A stretch of DNA of 64,000 nt from Gymnopilus junonius. Its lineage: Eukaryota; Basidiomycota; Agaricomycetes; Agaricales; Galerinaceae. The notes beneath the pieces were generated by a model. The model saw only the letters and a list, made by a program, of their open reading frames with translations. It searched no databases and had not been told where the DNA came from. How positions within the stretch are numbered: position 1 is the stretch's first letter; every line of letters begins with the position of its first letter. Where the stretch lies: contig JADNYJ010000002.1 in the NCBI GenBank assembly GCA_015501075.1, positions 496,001 through 560,000 on the forward strand, written 5' to 3'. Shown piece by piece: positions 53,968 to 64,000 of this stretch. The position numbers and the translations under genes are program-made.

Positions 53968-55682
53968 ATGTCCCTTGACCTTGATTTATCCGCTGAAGAG
54001 TTGACCTGGCTTCACGCCAGTGCAATTCTCGATCGTCCTCCCGTATGCCTTTCTTCTTACTCCTCTTTGCCCCTTATATCTTGCTAACCGTTCTCTAGAC
54101 ACCCCCTCCCCAAGATGATGATGATATTTTTATGCTCGATTCGTCCTCTTTCGTGAGCCTTTTTTTCTTTTCTTTTCTTTTGTAATTATTTCCATTGATC
54201 TCTTTCTAGATACCCCCTTCTCCAAAGCGTGTTGCCTCCATTTCGACACCTCCTCGAAGCGTCTCCAATTCTCCCCGTTCTGAATGGATTTACCGCCAGC
54301 CCAGATCCTCGCCTGGTGCTCGCCACCGTTCTGCGAATCCACGTCCGTATCCTCGTCCTTTCACAGGATATATCAAGCAAGGTCCACCCTCACTTGCACG
54401 TTCTGCCTCTACTGCCAGTACTCGCACCACACGTTCGACAGCGACAACTTTGACTCGCGATAATCAATCTCCGTCCTCAAACTACTTCTGGTCGACCGTT
54501 CTGCGTCCCCGTTCTCGCTCTGAGAGGTCGATACCACTCCTCAGGACTATTCCATCAGAATCTCAAATTGCCTTGACCCCTGCGGATATATCTGCGCCTA
54601 TCTCCAAAAATATCATCTCTTCCCCAAGAAACATCTCTGCCCGCCCACCCTCCATTTCCTCCACCTTATCCAGCGTATCCATTTCTAGATCAGACTCGCC
54701 TTCACCCTCTTCTTCCTCCCGATCAGAGAGCCCAGTGACACCTATCTCCCTATCACTTTCCTCATCACCCTATTCAGCCGCCGCCGGCGCTGTCAGACCT
54801 CGCCACCGACAGCTGAGCCCATATCAGCACCGGCGCCACCGCATTCATATTCACCACCCTAATCATGACAGCGACGCTAGCTTGCCACCCTTGTCACAAT
54901 CATGCCCACCTTCGAAATCGATCTTGGCCCGCACCGCTTCCGTTTCCACCAGAGGGTCCGGACACACCGTGAATAAATCTGTCAAATTTGCAGCTATACC
55001 CACAATTCATTACGCCAGCGCAGGCTATTGGGATCTCGAGACGCTCGACAGCCCTGATCACGAGAATATGGACATGGGTATCAATGTAGATGCCATGGAC
55101 GTGGATGACTCGCTTTCATTCACCGGATACCGTGGAGATCATCAGCTCGACGACATTCGAGACATGGCCAGCCTTCGCGAGCTTCAATGCACAACCCCTA
55201 CTCCTGAAAGAGAGAAGGAGAAGGCAAAGGGAATTAAACGGCTGATGAGTCTTTCCCGAAAACCTGTCAAACCTACCACGGCTACGAATACCAACGCAGT
55301 CACCGCGCTTAAACCCCTGCTGCAACGCTCTAGGTCTTCTCACCATTCTCATTCTCCGCGGCCACTCATATCCACTCCATATCCGCTGGGCACTTTTCCT
55401 CTCCCTCCTCCCCAGTCTCATGGGATGCAGTCTTCTGTGTCCCTGCGCCACGCGACTGGCCAGCCCTCTGCGAAAAAGGGTGAGGCATCTGCAGGTTCAG
55501 TGCCTGACCTCCTTCAGAAGTCGACTGGCAGACTAAGGTCTGCCCCGTCGTGTGAGAGCTTCCGGAACTCAAGGAGCACGGCTGCAAGGAGTACACGGAG
55601 CTTGGGAAGCGTCAAAAGCACTTCAAGCACACGAGGCTTCAGGGCTTGGGTGGGACGTACAATCGGCTGGACAGAGTCATAA
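53968..55682 (+). CDS. Uncharacterised Ser/Arg/Pro-rich disordered protein
   Basis: Exons 53968-54042, 54099-54152 and 54210-55682 give 533 aa. Starts MSLDLDLSAEELTWLHASAI. Most of the protein is Ser/Pro/Arg-rich, low complexity and predicted disordered. Ordered-looking patches: VNKSVKFAAIPTIHYASAGY, WDLETLDSPD, IKRLMSLSRKPVK and a basic end FRAWVGRTIGWTES. The VKFA motif resembles PP1-docking RVxF-type sites. No enzyme motif; family unknown. Confidence 0.75.
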
Positions 55683-56016
55683 ATATATGTTAAGAGTATT
55701 AATTTTAGAACTACCCTCTTGGTTTTTATATCTATCTTGGATCCCTTTAGACTTTTTCTTTATTCATATGTGCGCCGCAACGCAAGAGCCCAATGTACAT
55801 TTCTAGAGTAGCAATATCAGCTTTTTATTCTGGCTACATAAGGCTACTACCTCCAATTAACGATCAATGCTCCACATTTCAAACGTGCCTTTTAAAATGT
55901 ATGTAATAAGTTATCATCAGTATAAAGTAATGTAGCCGGTCTAAGCCCTTTGGCCCAAGGGGAAGGATTTTCGCCTCGAGGGGACGTGGGGGGGTATCCA
56001 AACATTTTCGGACTGT
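55683..56016. other. Intergenic between convergent genes
   Basis: AT-rich 3' flanks. A short GC-rich patch at about 55930-55995 (AAGCCCTTTGGCCCAAGGG) can fold into a small hairpin, but I see no tRNA. Confidence 0.4.
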
Positions 56017-57680
56017 TCATCTCCCTGCGATACACGCGTAATGAGGAATTACAACATCGACACCAATGTCATTTTGCTGGGGAGTTTCAGGGTCCAAAAC
56101 CATCGCAGCAAGAGGTATAGGCAGCGGATCAACGTAGAGACGGGTAGAATCATTGCTATGAGCAGGAACAGAGCGCTGCCTCTCTTCCTGAACGTGCAGG
56201 GTTGCGTCAAGGACGCTTCCGTACATGGACCTTTGCCTACTGAAATCTTGGAACAATCCACCACTGGCTCGACCACTCTGACGAGTCTGTTGCAGAGCCC
56301 GAAGCCGATACTGCGTCCGCGAACGCTCCAGCTCTTCTTCTTCGTTTTCAGGGATTTCGTTGCCATCTGGATCAAGACGGGCTACCAAAGAAGCCCAGTC
56401 AGATTTGGTTAAATAATTGATAAATATGACTCACCCCATCCGCGCCTTGGCGGCGGGTGTTCCGCAGGGGATAGCGTAGTATTAGTCGTCCGCGTCACCC
56501 TAATGGTCTCTGCATTTGCTGAGGGGTCGGTCGGCAGTTGAGATGCGAGATCTCGGGGAGGTAATGAGTGACTATCTTGTTCAGGGAAAAGCCACGATAT
56601 AAAGTCGTCGTCCGACCAGTCAATGTTGATATTATTGGACATATCTTCCGAGAACAGCGTCTCCCGGTTCGAATGAGCAAGATATGGCGGTCTACGTTCC
56701 GTGGACCAAGGTGGACGGGATCCATCGCTCGATGAGGCTCGATCCAGCATGCTCGATAGCGGTTCAAATTGATTCATTATCTCCGTACTACTCTGTCGGG
56801 CGTTTGGTGGGCGAAAGCTCCGCCACCTGCGGGGGTCTGGTGACCTCCAGGGCGTAGTGGAGATCAAAGGATGAGGGGGAATAGCGGAGACAGGACCTGT
56901 TCGTTGTGTATCCCGAGCTTCAGTGGTCCTTTGCAGCCTATTTTGTCTATCAGCTCTCTGAGATCGGAATGCAGCTAGGGAATTAGCGGACTCTGCCATC
57001 CTTTCCCTTTGACGCGTCAGAAGGCGGTCAAATTCTGCAGCATATGCATGAAAATCGACACTGCTGTCTTGACCTTGTGCTTCTCTGGCTGCGACACGTA
57101 ATCCCCGTGTCGTACTTGCAGAGTCCGGACTGCTTGCGCGCCTATAAAAGAATTGCATGTCAGTGGGACTTCGTTCTCTGCGACTGCGGAAGCGTGGAGG
57201 ACGAGTAGAGGGATCTGATTCTTGATTTCCTGGAATCTGAAAGAAAGCGGGTGACCCAGATAGACCCGTCGTGTCGGAGAGAGAAGAGGCAGGAGGTAGG
57301 TAGTCGTCAGTACCTCCGCTATGCTGGGAGGGAGACGGTGGCATAGATCGTACAGGGGGGGTCCAAGCACGCTGCACTCCTTGGTTATATTCTTCGAGTT
57401 CGCCCCCAGATAACAAAAGGGCTTCGTGAGCTGGTCGGATTTCGTCGCGGTCCCCGACTGAGTGAGAAGTGCCACCCTCCAAAGTCGGTTGTGTTTCTGA
57501 AAGCTGTAGCAAGTTGCGTCGCACTTGTCTGATTCGGTTATAGGCGACATCCAGTGCTACAGATGCTTCCTGTAAGCCTCGCTGGGTCACAACATTTTCC
57601 TGTTCATTGAGTGGAGAATCGGGAGAGGTGTTTGCTCTGCTCAAAGGTGACGAGCTTGATCTTGGGGAATTTCCACTCAT
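56017..57680 (-). CDS. Uncharacterised Ser/Arg-rich protein
   Basis: Exons 57680-56435 and 56381-56017 give 536 aa. The start MSGNSPRSSSSPLSRANTSP is disordered. A short helical region (ASVALDVAYNRIRQVRRNLL), HAYAAEFDRLLTRQRERMAE and INIDWSDDDFISWLFPEQD stand out. After the intron: ARLDPDGNEIPENEEEELER, RSRTQYRLRALQQTRQ. It ends VVIPHYACIAGR. I recognise no domain. The acidic WSDDDFISWLF patch may be a binding motif. Confidence 0.75.
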
Positions 57681-57987
57681 GCGGACAAAGATGCTGTGTG
57701 TAATATATAAAATCCAGCCTTGGAAGCCAACCAATATGCGGAGGAGTGGTATAGTATAAAGGAGAGTGGCAACACTTTTATAATTCAGTCCAGCTGTGTA
57801 TTTCTCACACAATAGAAATCATGAATTGGCGCCTATATGTGTCAGATACGTCAGCACATTTCGTCTGCTACACTATTGTGCTGCTAAATTGAAAAAGAAA
57901 ACACTACTTGGATAATTACTCTGTTCACGAAATTTACAAATTTAAATCATAACTTCAGATATCTAAATAAATTTACATATGCAATCT
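57681..57987. other. Intergenic, tandem minus-strand genes
   Basis: Promoter of the Ser/Arg-rich protein and 3' flank of the MFS gene. AT-rich, nothing else recognised. Confidence 0.4.
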
Positions 57988-60172
57988 TCACGAAGTATGG
58001 TCGTGAAGACTCGTAATTTGCAACCGTCGTCGAAGCCGTTTGATTAAAGGGTTGCCCCCAATAAAGCAAAACGCCAGCAGAAGAGACAAAGCCAGGAGAG
58101 ACATAGCCAGGACACACAACACCAGCCAACCACGGCCGACGTGATCATATATCTTGAAAAAGTTGTTAATCGCGACTTACAACAGGATCCAAGGGATTGA
58201 TTGTCCACGCAAACGCGAGAGTGCCAAAACAGGGGCACGGGACAAGCAAATAACTTACCTGGCCACCGATGATTGGTCCAACTAACATGGTCGATATATT
58301 AAGTAGTATATGAAGAACTTCGGAAGGAACCCACCAGATGTTCCGATACCGTAGACGAAATTGAAGGCTCCATAGACATGACCATCTATTTCATGTCATC
58401 TCTACACCAAAGGCATAAAATAATTCTTGACTTACAACCAACTCCCTCCATGCCTCTAGAAACAGCTGCTAACTCTGCTGTTACAGGAGAAATTATGGCA
58501 GAAGTAAAAAATGCTGGGTGAAGTATGTGATTTAGCTCATGTACAGAAAATGCCATCACGCACATTCGATAGCGAAAGCCGAGATGAATAAAGCTAGAGG
58601 ACCTTGTATGGTGATTATTATCCACCATGGTAGGGCGAGCAGCAATGCGGAAACAGTGATCCACTCTGTCCCTCTCCTGTCGGCCAGATATCCGGCCAAC
58701 GGTGATGCTTTCAATTACCGGTGTCAGAACTACCCTGCTTCAAAATGACTACATATATGCACTCACAAAAAAGTGTGGGTACAACAGCTGCTATGAAGAC
58801 AAGACCAACAGCTCTTGAATTGAGGTTCCAAGTCTGCTGCAGATGCAGTGGTATGGTTGGCTCTTGGCCGCTATAGACAATACTGCAAGTATAGAGCTCA
58901 ACACATTTTTTCAAAAAAAAAAAAAAGGGAACATTGGATACCCATAAATTAAAATAATCAGTAGAGACACCAAAGCTCGCGGGGACTTTGAGAGACGCGC
59001 AATAACAACAAAAAGTGACAAGCTTTTCGAAGGACCCGAGGGTAGGATGGTCAACTCTTTCGATGACTCCTGAATGTTAGTTCCTGACCCTTCGCCAGAA
59101 GAATTGTCATCGTAATCAGTGACAGTGGCGTTTGATCGTGTTGTCGATACAGTGCGAGAATCAGCCGCTGGATCAACGCCATAGAGGAGGGCAGTTTTCC
59201 GCTCGATGATAATTAATCGACCCAGGAGATCAAGTACAGAGGCAGCGATTCCAAAAATAAACGGTCCACGATAACCATAGTGAGTATAAAGCAATCCTCC
59301 AGCAGGTGGTCCAATGGCAAGTCTATAGCGGTGAAAAAGGTTGGTCAAAGATTGTCAAGGTGACGGATTGAATTAGACTTACCCAACAGATAAGCCACAC
59401 ATAGCGAGACCAATTTGCACTGAAAGGGCAGATAGAGTGAGAGCGTGTGTACGTACGGATGACAATGGGATTATCCTTACATCCTATTATTGAGGGAGGG
59501 GATGAATCACATCTGATTCAACATATGAGAACAAACGCAGTGTACATAGTCACCATGGCGTACGGCACGTACAATAGAGCTAAACCCACAACCCAAACCA
59601 TGGACGATCCTAGGCCTTGGAGGACGCGGGCAACGCACATCACAGCAAAGTTGTGCGCTTCCATTAGAACCACCTGGGAAGCTATCAAGATAACGAGTCC
59701 CAGTATCAGAGGTATTTGTCGAGCCTTGTATCGCTCAGAAATCATTGCAATGGGAATCGTGGCTGGCAAGCACGTGGATAAGTCCCGACATAAGTAAGAT
59801 ATATGGCAGAAAACAGCCAAGAGATAAACCCTACATGTCAACAGACCCCCCGACTAATGCAAATTTTCAACAAATGTCAGAATTTTTTGAGCTTTTAATA
59901 GTTAAAAAACTTGCATAAGCGAAAAGGAGCCATCCTGTGCGTGCAGCCACGTTCGAAAAACCAAGCCGTTCGAGTTGAAATGGCATAACAGGGATGACGA
60001 CAGAATAAACAAGTAAATCGACGGCTATCCCTAAGCATTTCAAGAAACTCAAAGATCGCACGAATGAGACCAAAAGCAAAAGTTGGGACAAACCTAGACC
60101 AACCACGAAGGTAATTGTCCATGACGATGACCGCCATAGCAGACCTTTAAGGTCATTTTTTGCGGATGTCAT
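57988..60172 (-). CDS. MFS transporter, DHA1/vesicular-amine-like
   Basis: Twelve-helix proton-coupled transporter, substrate unknown. Starts MTSAKNDLKGLLWRSSSWTI (ATG 60172-60170). Landmarks: helix 1 VDLLVYSVVIPVMPFQLERL, ISERYKARQIPLILGLVILI (loop 2-3 region), ARVLQGLGSSMVW, MCGLSVG..RLAIGPPAGGLLYTHYGYRG, a long acidic loop, then FGTLAFAWTINPLDPV and a last helix ending IKRLRRRLQITSLHDHTS. Order and helix count follow fungal DHA1 antiporters. At least eight exons; borders between 58250 and 59900 are only partly resolved. One G is missing in a G-run near 59840, and a very short intron (58153-58180) is required near the end. Confidence 0.82.
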
Positions 60173-60329
60173 GGAAGAAAACCGTGTTTCATGAGACTTG
60201 CATGAGACAAAGTTGCTTAAGTTCCGACTCGTTGACTGGATAACAGCATTACATACGCATCGCAGATGATGAAGGCGGGCCGGGAGACCCTTTCCTGTCA
60301 GACCTGTCTTGACTCTTTAGGACTTATGC
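60173..60329. promoter_or_regulatory. Divergent promoter, MFS gene and CCA1
   Basis: 157 bp between divergent start codons, no TATA box identified. Confidence 0.4.
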
Positions 60330-62425
60330 ATGAACCGCATCCGGTGTATATCCAGCTATACCCTGTCTCAAAGATTTGTTACCTGCCGATCCATTCGAAC
60401 TATGCCACTGCGTAAAGCCTCCGTTCACTATATAACTGTTCCTGAAAAGCTTGAGATTCATCTCACTGAGGTTGAAAACAAAATCTGCACATTACTACAT
60501 GATTGCTCCGAGTTTCTTCGCGAGAAGAAGAGAATATCAACAACCTGTAGAATCGCTGGAGGCTGGGTTCGCGACAAGGTACCTCTTTCTCAACTGAGTG
60601 GTTGCATTGAACCAAGTTCAAAGTATGCCCAAAACAGCTACTTGGTCACCAAACCAATGATATGGATGTCGCTTTAAGCAATATCATGGGGTTGGCTTTC
60701 GCGGAACATCTTCGAGACTTCGCTCACTCCAAAGGTGTGGAACTCGGCCATATAACCAAAATAGAGCAAAATCCAGAGCAGTCAAAACACCTCGAGACTG
60801 CTACCATGAAAATGTTTGGTATGGATATAGACCTCGTTAATCTTCGCAGTGAAGAATATGCCGTGGGGAGTCGTATACCGACCGATGTGGTAAGTCATAT
60901 TTACTTTTGAATATTTCCTCTAGCAAGTATAATGTTGTACCCCAAGGCATTCGGCACACCCTTGGAGGATGCTTTAAGGAGAGACATTACGATCAATGCG
61001 CTGTTCTACAACGTCGACTCTCGTGTGGTTGAGGATTTCACAGAAAAGGTACTACACACGGCTGAACCTAACGTCAATGCTCATGTATTCATCAGGGCTT
61101 GCATGATCTACATCACGGAATCATTCGTACCCCCATGCCTCCTTTGGAAACGTTTCTTGACGATCCTCTCCGTGTTCTGCGCTGTGTCAGGTTTGCAAGT
61201 AGATTCGGATTCGAGCTCGTTCCAGAACTCAAGGACGCAGTGAAAGGTCGGATTGTACAGGTGGATATTCTATACTCTACCGATATACTTTAAAATTTAA
61301 CTCCTAGTCAGGAAGCTTTAATCTCCAAAGTCGCTCGTGAAAGAGTCGGAGACGAAGTAGGAAAAATGATTACAGGTGAATAACAGCGGACATCTCGCTT
61401 TACCTTCACTCACTCTAATTAGGACCAGCTCCTTTGCATTCTGCTCAAATCATTCATGAACTTTCCCTTTACCACTCGATCTTCTCCGTCGTACCTCCCG
61501 AGGTCAAAGAAAGTCTGTCAGACCAGTTCTTGGAGCAGAATCCAGCCGATGCTCTGGGTGCGGCTTCAATTCTGAATGCTCTGCTATCCCCTTCACAGTT
61601 CCCCGAATTAATTCCCCATTCTTATTTGCTCTCAGTTGTCACTGTGGATTCGTCATGCAAGGCTCGATTGTTCCTTGCAGCACTGTTAGTACCTTATATG
61701 GACTTGACCTATAAGGACAAAAAGAAAAAGAGCAATGCTGTTACTACTTCCGTGATTCGAGATTCATTGAAATTAGGAACCCAACACCATTTTCTAGATG
61801 GTATCCCAGTGTTGTTCTCCGCCCTACCTCTTATCAAAGAGCATCTCAAGGAGCACTCTGATCACCCCATGACAAGGGTTAAATTGGGTCTGTTACTTCG
61901 TGACAAACTTGTCCATAATATGAACACCGGGAACCACTGGACGACCTCGCTGCTATTTGCTCTGGTCACGGATCTTGAACCATTCTATGACATATTAAAG
62001 GACTCTCTTGACAGTATGTACCTTTCCGGCATTTACCTCAATAATTGCTTATAGTTTTGAAGTCGATGCCGCCTCCAAAGTAATCTCATCCTATAATTTA
62101 TTGGTGGACACGATCATCCATCTTGGTCTTCAAGATGATGTTGAATCTAAGCCATTGCTCAATGTGCGTCACTGTTTACAGTATTTAAACGACATTCTTA
62201 AGGGGATATAACTTCAAGGGCCGGGATATCAGAGCTGCGTTTGGAGTTGCTAAAGCTGGTCCATGGATAGGAAAGGTGTTAGAAGACGTCATCGAATGGC
62301 AACTGGCCCACCCGTCAGGCACGCCGGATGATTGCTTGCAATGGCTGAAAGGAAAGGATGCGAGTTCGTACATCGACAGTGACGAGAGTTCAGAAGTACC
62401 GACCAAACGACTTCGCACCAAATAG
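60330..62425 (+). CDS. CCA1: CCA-adding tRNA nucleotidyltransferase
   Basis: Adds the CCA 3' end to tRNAs. Exons 60330-60578, 60638-60889, 60947-61048, 61096-61260, 61312-61375, 61423-62013, then from about 62055 and 62206. Class II motifs: RIAGGWVRDKLLG (G-binding strand), NDMDVAL (metal-binding DxD), RRDITINALFYN (motif B), DDPLRVLRCVRFASRFGF (flexible-loop/motif C) and IVQEALISKVARERVGDEV (base-template region). A second ATG (MPLRKASVHY) after 24 residues suggests dual mitochondrial and cytosolic/nuclear forms, as in yeast. Single-base breaks near 62054 (missing T) and 62206 are needed to reach the end, KGKDASSYIDSDE, TKRLRTK-stop. Confidence 0.92.
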
Positions 62426-62613
62426 AATGAAGTTCAAGATATGCTGCAAGTTGATGACACCTATACGAATCCTGCGATCACCTAACGGTACCGCTTACAA
62501 GCATCATTCCTCAGTTCCTTCTAATTTACTTTTGCGGCGTTTTGAACCCATGATCATGTCCCTTAGAACGAAGATAATTCAAGTTGAGGAAGTATAATAC
62601 CACAACAAAACAC

Positions 62614-64000
62614 TCACCGTTTCTTAATGGCATCCCGTCGTCCAACAAACCTGGCGGGGTTGACAGCATCGGGTCGCTTGGTTTTCCCCATCTGTCTCCT
62701 TTTCAACTTTGAAGGTTTTGGAAGTTTGAGGATCCAGTCAGGGACGCTAGAACCAGACTGAAGAATGATATTTGCGATCCTGAGTAGCGTTGTTGTTAAT
62801 CTAGCACTTTCAGAAGTAATGCGAGACAACATACATTTTGAGATAGGGTGCATCTTCATCCGTAAAAAATGTTACGGCCTTGCCCTCCCGTCCTGCCCTC
62901 CCTGTACGGCCAATTCGGTGGACATAGCTCTGAACACTTGTGGGGAAATCATAATTGATAACTTCTCGTACGCCTTTAAAATCCATCCCTCTGCCCATAA
63001 CTTCTGTGGTCACCATAACCCAACTCTCACCCTTACGCATTCTCGATGCTGCATCCTCACGTTCTTTCTGAGTCAGCCCAGCATGAAGACAGTCGACGTT
63101 GGGAATGCCGTTTAGTACTAGCTCTTCTGCTAGAGAGGTTGCCCGTGTTTGGGTCGAAGTAAATACAAGGACTGGAGGGTTATATGGTTGAGCCAGATAT
63201 GTAAGTAAACTTGGCAGTTTCGAGGGGTCGTCAGCGACGTAAGTTAATGACTGCGAGATTAGAGGGAGAGGCGTATCCCTTAGAAATATTTATTAGTAAG
63301 GATTGACGTGTATTTGAATCAATGCCTACTGACTTCAAACCGACGACTACACGGATTGGATCATGCACCATCTGCATAGCCAATTTCTCTGCACCAGCCG
63401 GTAGAGTGGCACTGAAAAGAGCCTTTTGTGTGTTAGGAAAAGTGCATGCTGCAATGATTTCTTGTGATTGGGATATAAATTCAGCATCTAACAGCCGGTC
63501 TGCTTCATCTAGGATTAAATGCCGAACACTGGAAATCATAAGAAACCGTCCAGTAACTGTCTGAAAAACTTACTTGTTTAGATCTAGGGTTCCTTCCTGC
63601 AATGCAGCCACAAAACGCAGAGGGGTAGAAATAATTATATCTAAGGGGAAAAATTAGGGCGATATCCTGCACGTGTACTCAAAGGTACTTGCCTACTTTG
63701 TCTCGAGCGCCTTTCTGAGATAATGAATTGGCCGTGGCTTTGCTGAACAGGACAATTTTCCATTTTCTTCCTTGTGCGAGTTTTAAACACTCATTATGTA
63801 TTTGATGTGCGAGTTCACGAGTAGGGACAATGATCACGGCCCTAACGCCAGTGCCTGCATCAACAGTAGAGTTTGAAGCTGGAGCACCAAGTTTTGAGAA
63901 CAAAGGAAGAAGATAAGCCAGCGTTTTTCCCGTTCCAGTAGGGGAGATAGCCACAAGATCCCGGCCCTAAAAAAGAATGGAGACCACCTCAACAAGGAAC
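62614..64000 (-). CDS. ROK1: DEAD-box RNA helicase ROK1/DDX52, 5' partial
   Basis: ATP-dependent RNA helicase for 40S pre-rRNA processing. Exons from the right edge: 63966-63693, 63640-63574, 63528-63334, 63278-62835, 62779-62614; the intron from 63967 runs past the window, so the N-terminus is missing. Motifs: SPTGTGKT (I), PTRELAHQ (Ia), DEAD in LILDEADRLLD (II), SAT (III), VFTSTQTRATSLAEEL, TTEVMGRGMDFKGV (V), HRIGRTGRAGR (VI). The C-terminus PDWILKLPKPSKLKRRQMGK and RPDAVNPARFVGRRDAIKKR is specific for ROK1. Intron 63641-63692 is GC-AG. Confidence 0.95.
63641..63692 (-). other. GC-AG intron in ROK1
   Basis: A 52-nt intron with donor GTAG|GCAAGT and acceptor CTTAG. Splicing gives R-D-K-V-D-I-I-I-S-T-P, the helicase Ib region. 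The alternative GT three bases earlier does not keep the frame. Confidence 0.8.

Noticed and set aside
55920..55995. GC-rich hairpin considered as a tRNA
   Set aside because: No TTCGA box, acceptor stem or anticodon arm could be built. Nowhere else in the window did I find a convincing tRNA by eye.

Overview
The window is nuclear DNA from a filamentous basidiomycete, most likely an Agaricomycete. Genes are compact and broken by many spliceosomal introns of about 45-60 nt with GT..AG ends and CTNAC-like branch sites. Protein content is fungal (S1/P1 nuclease, PEX10, MDV1-type WD40 protein, UMP1, homoserine kinase). The cytoplasmic dynein heavy chain starts at the linker/motor region, which is the split Dhc1/Dhc2 arrangement reported for Agaricomycetes such as Schizophyllum commune. 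I cannot name the species. About 31 genes were reconstructed by hand-splicing conserved exons; stated exon borders are inferences from frame, splice sites and family motifs.

Layout. 1-8.5 kb: an acidic unknown protein running off the left edge, a 14-exon secreted S1/P1 nuclease, a stand-alone cullin-N-like protein, a gene-poor 1.6 kb stretch with a MITE-like inverted-repeat element, a frame-broken class 1A dihydroorotate dehydrogenase, and TRAPPC5/Trs31. 8.6-21.2 kb: BTB protein, spliceosomal MFAP1, FAD amine oxidase-like membrane protein, proteasome assembly chaperone UMP1, a RanBPM/Gid1-like SPRY-LisH-CTLH-CRA gene with many frame breaks, PEX10 and MGR2/ROMO1. 21.6-29.3 kb: two secreted paralogues with different N-terminal modules, flanking a HAD sugar/glycerol-phosphate phosphatase, then p23/Sba1 and an unknown membrane-anchored protein. 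29.6-38.3 kb: MDV1-like fission adaptor, a GCNA-type SprT protease with SUMO-interaction-like motifs, a cytochrome P450, ribosomal protein S29 and SmE. 38.5-49.9 kb: dynein heavy chain motor half (21 exons, about 3454 aa). 50-64 kb: homoserine kinase, a Q/P/Y-rich unknown, mitoribosomal mL43, two disordered unknowns, an MFS transporter, CCA-adding enzyme and DEAD-box helicase ROK1 (5' end beyond the window).

Most genes are unrelated housekeeping functions; there is no obvious biosynthetic cluster. Many neighbours are head-to-head with 50-190 bp between start codons and probably share promoters.

Points that stand out: micro-exons of 4, 5 and 7 nt, two of which carry zinc-site residues; four GC-AG introns all with a GCAAGT donor; a 28-nt intron candidate; the split dynein; and a recurrent pattern of single-base frame breaks (often GG read as G) that is sparse in most genes but dense in the Gid1-like and DHODH genes. 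Those breaks may be assembly error or real decay, and I could not decide from sequence alone.
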